Assembly (NCBI GenBank): GCA_035541775.1
Contig: DATKMP010000125.1
Location: 1 to 7,618 of the forward strand
Source of the DNA: DATKMP01 sp035541775
GTDB lineage: Bacteria > Bacteroidota > Ignavibacteria > UBA10030
Direction of reading: 5' to 3'
DNA length: 7,618 nucleotides
In this document: positions 1 to 6,046 of the stretch, one piece after another
How the letters are laid out: the number at the start of each line of letters is the position of its first letter
Position numbering within the stretch: position 1 is the stretch's first letter
Notes under the pieces: generated by a model
Database searches by the model: none
Seen by the model: the letters and a program-made list of their open reading frames with translations, nothing else
Told to the model about the DNA's origin: nothing
Program-made: the position numbers and the translations under genes

Positions 1-326
1 AAACGGCATCGCGCATCGATCGCATTGATGAAATAAATGTGAAGCGCCTTGAAACCGTTATTGACCGATTCGATGAACAGATGGAACCGCTGAAGAATTT
101 TATTCTGCCTTCCGGTACACCGGTTGCTGCGCAATTGCATCTTGCGCGCACCGTATGTCGCCGTGCAGAACGCACTGTCGATGCACTGAACCGGCGGGAA
201 CCGCTCGGCGCCTTTCCTTTGATGTATTTGAACCGCCTTGCCGATCTGTTGTTTGTGCTGGCGCGGTATGCCAATCATTGTGCCGGCAGTGCCGAAACGC
301 TATGGCCTGGTGAAAAAATAATTTAG
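1..326 (+). CDS. pduO: PduO-type cob(I)alamin adenosyltransferase, 5'-truncated by the window edge
   Basis: This enzyme transfers the 5'-deoxyadenosyl group of ATP to cob(I)alamin, giving adenosylcobalamin in the cytoplasm. The frame is open from base 3, with no stop before the GTG at 39, so the gene runs in from the left and 39 is not its start; 107 codons are visible before TAG at 324-326. The visible part is the C-terminal half of the helical-bundle family. It has the FILPSGTP segment, the Arg-rich helix ARTVCRRAER that contributes ATP-binding arginines in this family, and the late helix LNRLADLLFVLARYAN. Most members have PGG where this one has PSG. The next gene starts 30 bp downstream on the same strand, so the two may be co-transcribed. 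The family is clear. The symbol denotes the family type; no propanediol genes are seen. No cobalamin-dependent enzyme is in view, so the physiological client is unknown. Confidence 0.93.
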   Translation, partial: TASRIDRIDEINVKRLETVIDRFDEQMEPLKNFILPSGTPVAAQLHLARTVCRRAERTVDALNRREPLGAFPLMYLNRLADLLFVLARYANHCAGSAETLWPGEKII

Positions 327-356
327 TCCACGTTTGTCACGATTCGAGAAAAGCAA

Positions 357-734
357 ATGCCGTTCACGTACCGTATTGAAGCCGGAGGTTCTATTGCCCA
401 TGTGACCGGGGTAGGACAGGGCGATGTTGATTCGGCGCATAGTACTTTTTCAGAGTTGCTCAATGATAAAAATATCCATCGTCCCTTTGGGCTTCTCATC
501 GATGTTCGAGCGCTTCACAATTTGCCAAACAGGGAAGAAACCGCCGACATAGCGATGTTTGCGCGTGTTGATGCCGAGCACTATACCGCGCTTGTCGTTC
601 AACGAGGTGTTCAGTTCGGCATGGCGCGCATGATCCAGATGCTTGCTGAATTGCAAGGAGCGCGCATTAAAATTTTTACCGACGATCTAATGGCGCAATT
701 GTGGCTGCGAAATCAGCTCAACCGTTTGCAGTAA
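357..734 (+). CDS. STAS/SpoIIAA-like domain protein, 125 aa
   Basis: This small cytoplasmic protein has the build of a stand-alone SpoIIAA-like (STAS-fold) domain. An N-terminal beta pair (FTYRIEAGGSIAHVTGVG, residues 3-20) is followed by a helix, a central strand (GLLIDVRAL), a second strand around TALVVQR, a helix containing FGMARMIQML, and a last strand plus helix (RIKIFTDDLMAQLWL). This pattern is common in uncharacterised bacterial proteins of this family. The usual anti-sigma-factor-antagonist loop with a phosphorylatable Ser after the Asp of the central strand is not evident, since the sequence there reads DVRALHNLPNREE. A classical partner-switching role is therefore not supported. 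The ATG at 357 has only a weak purine stretch (CGAGAAAAG) before it. The gene follows the adenosyltransferase by 30 bp and ends before a terminator-like hairpin. The fold is likely; the function is unknown. Confidence 0.75.
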   Translation: MPFTYRIEAGGSIAHVTGVGQGDVDSAHSTFSELLNDKNIHRPFGLLIDVRALHNLPNREETADIAMFARVDAEHYTALVVQRGVQFGMARMIQMLAELQGARIKIFTDDLMAQLWLRNQLNRLQ

Positions 735-759
735 TGAATACATCCATATTTTTGAAATA

Positions 760-797
760 GAAAAAGAGAGACACCAATTTCAACTCTCTTCTTTTTC
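760..797. terminator. Bidirectional terminator-like hairpin between convergent genes
   Basis: AAGAGAG (764-770) pairs with CTCTCTT (784-790) around a 13-nt loop. After a one-base bulge at 791, the A-run 761-763 pairs with the T-run that starts at 792. The + strand ends in TTTTT (792-796), and the minus strand ends in a T-rich run derived from the A-run on the other side. It lies 25 bp after the stop of the STAS-like gene and between two convergent units, which is where a shared terminator is expected. The rest of the gap (798-901) holds only weak short repeats. Confidence 0.5.
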
Positions 798-901
798 AGT
801 TTGATGGTAGGATATCGTCCTAAACCTGCGCCTCTCGAAAGATGACGCTGGTTTCGAAAAATCACATGTCGGCAAATTCAGCGAAACGATCGTTCTTGTT
901 T

Positions 902-1876
902 TTACAGATACCGTAACTCAGGGTGCAGATAATTTTGTATGTAGTCTTTTACAGAATCTTCTAACGAACGAAATTCTACTTTGCAACCGGCGAAGCCATG
1001 AAGTTTTTTCATCGTCGCTTCCGTGCGGTACTGATACGCGCCGCGAATGGATTCCGGCATGTCGATGTATTCGATCTTCGGCGGGAGATCGAGCGCGGAA
1101 AAAATTGCCGTGGCAAGGGCGTTCCATGAACGAGCTTTTCCGGCACCGAGATTATAGATACCGTTCACGGATGGCGTGTTCAACAGCCACCAGAGAACCT
1201 TATTGCAATCTTTTACGTACACAAAATCGCGTACCTGTTCGCCGTCGGCAAAGTCCGGCTTATAGGATTTGAATAATTTCACAACGCCCGTTTGTTGAAT
1301 CTGGTAATACGCTTTGCACACCAAACTTTTCATATCGCCTTTGTGATATTCGTTCGGGCCGAAGACATTGAAAAATTTAATACCGACAATTTTATCGGTG
1401 ATTTTGTGTTGCATCGCCCATAAATCGAAAAGCTGTTTGGAATAGCCGTACGCATTCAACGGACGCAGTTGTTTCGTCACGGCATCCTGTTCGTCGCTGA
1501 AACCGAATTCGCCCGCGCCGTACGTGGCGGCGCTGCTGGCATAAATGAAGCGAACTTTATGTTTCACCGACCATTGAGCAAGCCGCAGCGTGTAATGAAA
1601 ATTATTTTCGATCAAATGTTCGGCATCACGTTCAGTCGTCGATGAATTTGCGCCCATGTGAATAATGGCGTCGATGTTTGCGAATTGTCCCGCTTCAAGC
1701 GACGTCAAAAATTTTTCCTTGTAGAGATAATCGTCGAACTGTTTGCCGACAAGATTTTTCCATTTTTCTGTCGTGCCGAGTTCGTCCACGACCAGCACAT
1801 CAGAAATATTTTGTTGGTTCAGTTTGGCAAGAAATGCACTGCCGATAAATCCCGCACCGCCGGTAATCACAATCAT
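902..1876 (-). CDS. hldD: ADP-L-glycero-D-manno-heptose 6-epimerase
   Basis: HldD converts ADP-D-glycero-beta-D-manno-heptose to the L-glycero form, the last step in making the heptose donor for the lipopolysaccharide inner core. It is a cytoplasmic extended short-chain dehydrogenase that keeps NADP bound. The N-terminal GGAGFIG (6-12) is the Rossmann dinucleotide loop and VVD (29-31) ends the second strand. ASSAATYG carries the Ser, and Y143-x3-K147 (YGYSK) is the SDR pair. The family signature FFNVFGPNEYHKGDMKS follows, with K179 in the place of the second acid/base of E. coli HldD, and then RDFVYVKD. The ATG at 1876 gives 324 aa, close to the family's usual 310-330, and starts straight into MIVITGG. 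A GTG at 1909 would add 11 residues with no Rossmann counterpart, so I reject it. The Shine-Dalgarno site is weak (AAGG about 12 nt upstream). It is the last gene of the minus-strand block, 97 bp after the epimerase, possibly with its own promoter. Confidence 0.95.
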   Translation of the reverse strand: MIVITGGAGFIGSAFLAKLNQQNISDVLVVDELGTTEKWKNLVGKQFDDYLYKEKFLTSLEAGQFANIDAIIHMGANSSTTERDAEHLIENNFHYTLRLAQWSVKHKVRFIYASSAATYGAGEFGFSDEQDAVTKQLRPLNAYGYSKQLFDLWAMQHKITDKIVGIKFFNVFGPNEYHKGDMKSLVCKAYYQIQQTGVVKLFKSYKPDFADGEQVRDFVYVKDCNKVLWWLLNTPSVNGIYNLGAGKARSWNALATAIFSALDLPPKIEYIDMPESIRGAYQYRTEATMKKLHGFAGCKVEFRSLEDSVKDYIQNYLHPELRYL

Positions 1877-1916
1877 GGTTGTAGGCCGCCTTATAAAAGT
1901 AAAACACACATACGCT

Positions 1917-1949
1917 AAGAAGTGTAACGCTTCTTCCGTTTTGAATCAA
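1917..1949 (-). promoter_or_regulatory. Candidate promoter and hairpin before hldD
   Basis: On the minus strand, TTGATT (1949-1944) and TACACT (1926-1921) are separated by exactly 17 bp; each matches the sigma-70-type consensus at 4 of 6 positions. The -10 lies inside a small inverted repeat at 1917-1935, AAGAAGTG-TAA-CGCTTCTT, an 8-bp stem with one G-T pair. The element sits 45-75 bp before the hldD ATG. It could give hldD its own start or act as an attenuating hairpin after the upstream epimerase. Only spacing and hexamers support it. Confidence 0.28.
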
Positions 1950-1973
1950 TACCGCCTGTCATTTTCATCATGA

Positions 1974-3011
1974 CTAAAAGAATAATTTGAAGAAACGCAA
2001 AATGCCTTGCTTCCACGGGACGCGATGCGAAATGCCGCTGCGGTGTTCGAATGTCGATACATTGGCGAGATACCATCGATAATTGCGCAGCAGTGCGTCT
2101 TTATTGGAATAGTTCGGCGTGAAGCCGAGCACGCGTTCCGCTTTTTCTGTGGAGACAAAAGAATCTTTCGATGCCGTTTCGTACACCCATTTATACAGCG
2201 GAGAGATTTTGAGAAATTCTAACAATCGCAACGTCCAAATAACCGGCGCGGCAGGAAATCCTTTGATCTTCTTGCCGAAACCCGCGGCATCTAATACTGC
2301 CTGATAATCTTCTTTCATCGTCGTAAATTCTTTGGCGCCGATGTTGAACACATCATTCACAACGGCTTTGTCTTTGGTCAGCGTGATATAAATTGCTTCG
2401 CACAAATCTTCGACATCAAGAAGTTGATAGCGATTGTTGCCGCTGCCGATCATCGGAAAACCGCGGCCACTCTTTGCCCAGTCGTAGAACAGGGCGAAGA
2501 CGCCGAGCCGTTCTGGGCCGATAAACGATTTCGGGCGAATGATCGGCACGCATAAATTTTTCTTGCGGAATTCGATGCAAAGATTTTCGGCAAGAATTTT
2601 TGCTTTACCGTACGGGCCAACGCCGTCTAACGGATCTGTTTCAAACAACGGATGATGATCGGGAATGCCGTACACAGCAGTGGAAGATATGTGCACAAAT
2701 CGTTCAACGCCGGCATGCACTGCTTCTTCCAATAAAGTTTTTGTTCCGTCGATATCTGTGGAGAAAATATCTTCTTCTTTATAAAGGGGAAGCGCTGCTG
2801 CGGTATGAACGACTGCATGGACACCCTTCATGGCGCGGGCAACATCGGCGGTATTGCGAATGTCGCCCTTCACAAAGGTCACGCGATTTTTTTCGGGATA
2901 ATCGAAATCGGCAATATCTAACACGACAACATCGTTCACACCCTTGCTAAACAGGTATCGAACCATGTTGATTCCTAAAAATCCTGAACCACCGGTGATA
3001 AGTACTTTCAT
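1974..3011 (-). CDS. NAD-dependent epimerase/dehydratase, extended SDR family, 345 aa
   Basis: This is a cytoplasmic extended short-chain dehydrogenase of the sugar-nucleotide epimerase/dehydratase or 3-beta-hydroxysteroid dehydrogenase-like type. Visible motifs are GGSGFLG (7-13, Rossmann loop), LD (31-32, ribose-binding Asp favouring NAD), KGDIRN (48-53), HTAAALP (69-75), HISSTAVYG (107-115, active-site Ser/Thr) and Y134-x3-K138 (PYGKAK). RPKSFIGPERLG, the substrate-side loop, follows. The start is decided by AGAAGG (3023-3018), six bases before the ATG at 3011. An ATG two codons earlier abuts that site, and the longer 366-aa form adds 21 residues with no Rossmann counterpart. Two amphipathic hydrophobic stretches, near PVIWTLRLLEFLKISPLYKWVY and at the very C-terminus (KQGILRFFKLFF), suggest possible membrane contact; that is inference. 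It lies just upstream of hldD on the same strand, so envelope polysaccharide or LPS sugar metabolism is plausible. The exact substrate cannot be read from the sequence. Confidence 0.88.
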   Translation of the reverse strand: MKVLITGGSGFLGINMVRYLFSKGVNDVVVLDIADFDYPEKNRVTFVKGDIRNTADVARAMKGVHAVVHTAAALPLYKEEDIFSTDIDGTKTLLEEAVHAGVERFVHISSTAVYGIPDHHPLFETDPLDGVGPYGKAKILAENLCIEFRKKNLCVPIIRPKSFIGPERLGVFALFYDWAKSGRGFPMIGSGNNRYQLLDVEDLCEAIYITLTKDKAVVNDVFNIGAKEFTTMKEDYQAVLDAAGFGKKIKGFPAAPVIWTLRLLEFLKISPLYKWVYETASKDSFVSTEKAERVLGFTPNYSNKDALLRNYRWYLANVSTFEHRSGISHRVPWKQGILRFFKLFF

Positions 3012-3017
3012 ATGCAT

Positions 3018-3023
3018 CCTTCT
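3018..3023 (-). promoter_or_regulatory. Shine-Dalgarno site that fixes the epimerase start
   Basis: AGAAGG on the minus strand lies six bases before the ATG at 3011. It is too close to the alternative ATG at 3017 to serve it, so it selects the MKVLITGG start. Confidence 0.7.
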
Positions 3024-3045
3024 TTCTGGAAAAAGAAACGGAATC

Positions 3046-3074
3046 AATGTAGCATTCATTATTTCATGATGCAA
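3046..3074 (-). promoter_or_regulatory. Candidate promoter for the epimerase-hldD pair
   Basis: On the minus strand, TTGCAT (3074-3069) and TACATT (3051-3046) are 17 bp apart and lie 35-60 bp before the epimerase ATG, inside the 153-bp gap after the Cys-rich gene. The -10 matches consensus at 4 of 6 positions; the -35 is weak, at 3 of 6. If real, the sugar genes are a separate transcription unit from feoAB. Confidence 0.22.
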
Positions 3075-3094
3075 ACGGAAATTGGAGGCGAACG

Positions 3095-3184
3095 ATGAGA
3101 GAAGTTTTATGGGAAACGCAGTTCACAATGCACCCCTGGAACTGGCTGTGGGCATCGGAAAAATTTATAAACGTCTTTCTTTGA
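3095..3184 (+). CDS. Possible small Trp-rich protein, 29 aa
   Basis: An ATG at 3095 is preceded by GGAGG (3084-3088) with a 6-bp spacer, one of the best ribosome sites in the window. The ORF runs 29 codons to TGA at 3182. The peptide begins MREVLWETQFTMHPWNWLW and has four Trp, three of them alternating at positions 15, 17 and 19, with a moderately hydrophobic tail. It lies on the + strand in a gap between minus-strand genes, and its last 20 bp overlap the 3' end of the Cys-rich gene tail to tail. I recognise no family and see no clear promoter. The good ribosome site and spacing could be chance, so this is a candidate only. Confidence 0.2.
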   Translation: MREVLWETQFTMHPWNWLWASEKFINVFL

Positions 3185-3362
3185 CGGTTCCAGCACAACG
3201 CATTGTTTGCGTATCGTTCGGCTGATGAAGTGAACAACCTGAACAACCGTCGCAGCATCCGCATGCTCCATGCTTCGGCGATCGCGATTTCTTGACCATC
3301 GCATACACAGTATATGATGCCGTCAAGAGAAGAATAATATATACAAAATAATCTTGCAGCAT
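3165..3362 (-). CDS. FeoB-associated Cys-rich membrane protein, 65 aa
   Basis: This is a one-pass membrane protein. Residues about 5-23 (YFVYIILLLTASYTVYAMV) form a transmembrane helix. A basic stretch KKSRSPKH follows, then the Cys cluster CGCCDGCSGC (Cys 34, 36, 37, 40, 43) and one more Cys at 56. This layout, a short N-terminal helix followed by a dense Cys motif directly after feoB, is that of the FeoB-associated Cys-rich membrane protein family. Members are thought to assist FeoB, perhaps by handling Fe(II), but the mechanism is not established. The ATG at 3362 lies 11 bp after the feoB stop with no good Shine-Dalgarno site, which suggests translation coupled to feoB. It is easily missed because a longer same-frame ORF reaches 3731 inside feoB; the helix and Cys cluster occupy only the last 65 codons. 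Confidence 0.83.
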   Translation of the reverse strand: MLQDYFVYIILLLTASYTVYAMVKKSRSPKHGACGCCDGCSGCSLHQPNDTQTMRCAGTVKERRL

Positions 3363-3373
3363 AAATTTTTGCG

Positions 3374-5866
3374 TTAGAAAACCGTACTTCCGAGTTGATA
3401 CACACAAAAAGAAACAAAATAGGCGATACCGGTGGTGTATGTCATGGTGAACAGCGCCCATGTCCAGTTTGCTTCTTTGCGTACGGCGGCAATGGTTGCA
3501 ATGCATGGGAAATAAATCAACACGAAGAGCATCATGCAATATGCAATCAGCGGAGAAAATACTTTTTCTCCCTGATGGATGCCGTTTGTATATTCCTGTT
3601 TCTGTAACTTTTCGACGAGCCGCCCCGAATTTTCTTTGGCGTTCAAATCCGCTTGGTATAAAATTCCCATCGAACTGACGACGATTTCTTTTGCCGCTGA
3701 TCCGGTGAGAATGCAAATGCCGATTTTCCAATCGAAGCCCAGCGGACGAATGGCGGGTTCAATAAAATGTCCCATTCGCCCGATGTACGACTGCTCCGTG
3801 CGCTCCGATTCTTTTTTCAAAGCAAGCTCCCGCAGTTGTTCATTTTTCACTGCGTCTGCCATGCCGGCGGTTGCCGTCAAGCGCTCTGCGGCTGCATCGT
3901 AATTCATCGAATAGTGAACGTTGCGCGGATAGTAACTCAGCGCCCAAATTAAAATCGACGCGGATAAAATAACGCCGCCCATTTTGCGCAGATATTGGGC
4001 GCCCTTGAACCACATGTGCACGGTCGTATTGCGAATGGTCGGGATGCGGTACGGCGGCAATTCCATAACAAACGGAGCATCCTGTTTCGCAAAAAATATT
4101 TTTTTCAAGACGAGTGCGGAACCGATAGCCAGCACAATACCTACGGCATATATCGATAGGAGCACCAATCCCTGGTGGCGCGGGAAGAATGCCGAGATGA
4201 GCAGCACGTACACCGGAAGCCGCGCGCTGCACGACATAAAGGGCGTGATGAGAATCGTAAGAATTCTATCTTTTCTGTTTTCCAAGGTGCGCGTTGCCAT
4301 AATTGCCGGAACGTTGCAGCCGAACCCCATCAACAGCGGGATGAACGATTTGCCATGCAGCCCGACTTTGTGCATCAGCCGGTCCATAATAAACGAGACC
4401 CGTGCCATATAGCCGGTGTCTTCCATCAATGAAATGAAAAAGAAGAGAATGAGAATGTTCGGCAGAAACACAATCACCCCGCCGACACCGCCGATGACGC
4501 CGTGCACCAATAAATCTTTCAACGTACCAGCCGGCATCACTGTCTCAATGAAGGTGCCGAGCATGCCGACGCCGGTATTGAGCCAATTCATCGGGTAGCT
4601 GCCGAGCGTGAACGTTGCCTGAAACATCAGCCACATGAATAAAAAGAAAATCGGAAAGCCGAAGAGGCGATGCGTCATGATATTGTCGATCTCGCGGTTC
4701 TTTTTTCGTTCTTCAATTTTATTTTCTGTGAACGTTTCATTCAATGCGCCGGCGATGAAGCCGTATTTTGCATCGGTGATAATCGTTTCAGAGCGTTCTC
4801 CATATTCTTTTTCTAACTTGAATATTTCGGCATTGGCAACATCGACGATGGAACGATAATTCTTGTAACTGGCCAGCGCACGCATCGTCGTTTTATCATG
4901 CTCCAGCAACTTGATGGCAAGGTAACGTGTGGAAAAGGCATCGGCGATTTCCGGATTTGCTTTCAACATGCTTTGTATGCGTATCATCGCATCTTCGATA
5001 TCTTTTCCGTAATTGATGTGAATGTGGCGGACAATGGGATCGCGGTCTTCATACACATCGATAACCTTTGCAATCAACTCATGCAATCCTTTGCCGTGCA
5101 CCGCGACCATCGGAATAATCGGAATACCGATCATCGCTGCAAGGTCGTGGTAGTTCAGATGTGCGCCGCTTTGTTCTAATTCGTCGAACATATTCAACGC
5201 AATCACCACTTTGATATTCATGTCGATCAACTGCGTCGTGAGGAAGAGGTTGCGTTCGAGATTCGATGCATCGACGACGTTGACGACAACATCCGGCATC
5301 GTCTCGATAATATGTTGGCGCACGAACAATTCTTCCGGTGTGTATTCGGTAATAGAATACGTACCCGGCAGGTCGGTCAATTTGATAAGGTAACCGTCTT
5401 CTCGTACCTTGCCTTCTTTTGCATCGATCGTGACGCCGCTGTAATTGCCGACGTGTTCATGCATGCCCGATGCAAGATTGAAGAGCGTCGTTTTGCCGCT
5501 GTTCGGATTGCCGACCAATGCGACGGTAATGACGTCGCATTTTTCTTTGGACGAAACTTTCTGGCCGCCGTCGAAAACGGTTCCTGCAAAAGGAATATCG
5601 AACTGCGAATCGTCATCGGTTTCCGGCTGCACCTGAATAAACCGCGCTTCACTGCGCCGGAGCGAAACACGATAGCCCATAATTTCGTATTCGATCGGAT
5701 CTTGCAGCGGCGCATTCTTAATCACCGTTACAACCTTTCCCTTGACGAACCCCATTTCGGTAATCCGCTTGCGGAACGCGCCGTGCCCGCTCACCTTGGT
5801 AATCACGCCGGTGTTTCCGTTTTGTAAATCTGCAAGAGAGGACGATATTATTTCTTGTTGTTCCAT
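3374..5866 (-). CDS. feoB: Ferrous iron transporter FeoB with fused N-terminal FeoA domain, 830 aa
   Basis: This is the inner-membrane Fe(II) uptake protein, with a GTPase domain regulating the transport channel. Residues about 8-80 form a FeoA (SH3-like) domain (LADLQNGNTGVI, ITEMGFVKG, YRVSLRRSEARFIQV), joined by a linker to FeoB. GTPase motifs are G1 GNPNSGKT (119-126), G2 around GVTID (144-148), G3 DLPG (165-168), G4 NMFD (225-228) and a G5-like VAVHGKG (254-260). A helical spacer domain spans about 275-370. The membrane part starts near 400 and holds the two Gate regions, with GFGCNVPA (514-521, Cys517), SCSARLPVY (545-553) and GSAAKEIVVSSMG, then YFPCIAT with Cys788. Standard FeoB is about 770 aa, so FeoA accounts for the extra length; such fusions are known in Bacteroidota and relatives. 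No Shine-Dalgarno site precedes the ATG at 5866, whose leader is AT-rich. The Cys-rich gene follows 11 bp downstream. The divergent neighbour is the receiver protein. Confidence 0.97.
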   Translation of the reverse strand: MEQQEIISSSLADLQNGNTGVITKVSGHGAFRKRITEMGFVKGKVVTVIKNAPLQDPIEYEIMGYRVSLRRSEARFIQVQPETDDDSQFDIPFAGTVFDGGQKVSSKEKCDVITVALVGNPNSGKTTLFNLASGMHEHVGNYSGVTIDAKEGKVREDGYLIKLTDLPGTYSITEYTPEELFVRQHIIETMPDVVVNVVDASNLERNLFLTTQLIDMNIKVVIALNMFDELEQSGAHLNYHDLAAMIGIPIIPMVAVHGKGLHELIAKVIDVYEDRDPIVRHIHINYGKDIEDAMIRIQSMLKANPEIADAFSTRYLAIKLLEHDKTTMRALASYKNYRSIVDVANAEIFKLEKEYGERSETIITDAKYGFIAGALNETFTENKIEERKKNREIDNIMTHRLFGFPIFFLFMWLMFQATFTLGSYPMNWLNTGVGMLGTFIETVMPAGTLKDLLVHGVIGGVGGVIVFLPNILILFFFISLMEDTGYMARVSFIMDRLMHKVGLHGKSFIPLLMGFGCNVPAIMATRTLENRKDRILTILITPFMSCSARLPVYVLLISAFFPRHQGLVLLSIYAVGIVLAIGSALVLKKIFFAKQDAPFVMELPPYRIPTIRNTTVHMWFKGAQYLRKMGGVILSASILIWALSYYPRNVHYSMNYDAAAERLTATAGMADAVKNEQLRELALKKESERTEQSYIGRMGHFIEPAIRPLGFDWKIGICILTGSAAKEIVVSSMGILYQADLNAKENSGRLVEKLQKQEYTNGIHQGEKVFSPLIAYCMMLFVLIYFPCIATIAAVRKEANWTWALFTMTYTTGIAYFVSFCVYQLGSTVF

Positions 5867-5877
5867 TATTCTATATA

Positions 5878-5906
5878 AAGATATTAAAAACCGGCGCTGC
5901 GAACAA
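5878..5906 (-). promoter_or_regulatory. Candidate feoAB promoter
   Basis: On the minus strand, TTGTTC (5906-5901) and TATCTT (5883-5878) are 17 bp apart. The -10 ends only 11 bp before the feoB ATG, so transcription would begin a few bases from the start codon. That fits the absence of a Shine-Dalgarno site. The call rests on hexamers and spacing only; other AT-rich -10 choices exist nearby. Confidence 0.3.
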
Positions 5907-5923
5907 TCCCCATTTATGGGGAT
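5906..5923. repeat. 8-2-8 inverted repeat upstream of feoAB, possible operator
   Basis: ATCCCCAT-TT-ATGGGGAT is a perfect 8-bp inverted repeat with a 2-bp centre. It abuts the candidate feoAB -35 and starts 40 bp before the feoB ATG, in the 180-bp gap shared with the divergent receiver gene. Size and symmetry fit a dimeric regulator site. It does not look like the AT-rich Fur box, so the regulator is unknown. Confidence 0.45.
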
Positions 5924-5972
5924 GCTTCGATTGTCTGTTGCATGTTCAATAACGCGAAACTATGGCGCGGGA

Positions 5973-6001
5973 TTGATTCTCTCTATAAAATCGATTACCA
6001 T
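5973..6001 (+). promoter_or_regulatory. Candidate promoter for the receiver gene
   Basis: TTGATT (5973-5978) and TACCAT (5996-6001) are 17 bp apart, each with 4 of 6 consensus bases, and lie 45-75 bp before the ATG at 6047. This is weak support from hexamers and spacing alone. Confidence 0.22.
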
Positions 6002-6046
6002 TGAACTATGGAATAGTCGGTAGGTCACATGACGGAGGAATGAAGC

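Noticed and set aside
885..894. AACGATCGTT palindrome near the hldD stop
   Set aside because: A perfect 10-bp palindrome without flanking structure is expected by chance and has no clear role here.
1877..1909. Upstream GTG start for hldD
   Set aside because: The 11 extra residues precede the beta-strand that begins the Rossmann fold, and they have no family counterpart.
3012..3074. Longer N-terminus for the epimerase
   Set aside because: The ribosome site AGAAGG lies within this stretch and serves the ATG at 3011. The extension has no Rossmann counterpart.
3119..3144. CAGTTC...GAACTG inverted repeat as a terminator for the Cys-rich gene
   Set aside because: The stem is only 6 bp with a 14-nt loop and no T-run on either strand.
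3984..4412. 142-codon + strand ORF antisense to the FeoB membrane domain
   Set aside because: It is the reverse complement of conserved Gate-region codons, with no ribosome site or family resemblance.
5312..5827. 171-codon + strand ORF antisense to feoB
   Set aside because: It lies fully opposite the FeoA and GTPase coding region, whose motifs are intact. It is typical shadow coding with no recognisable domain.
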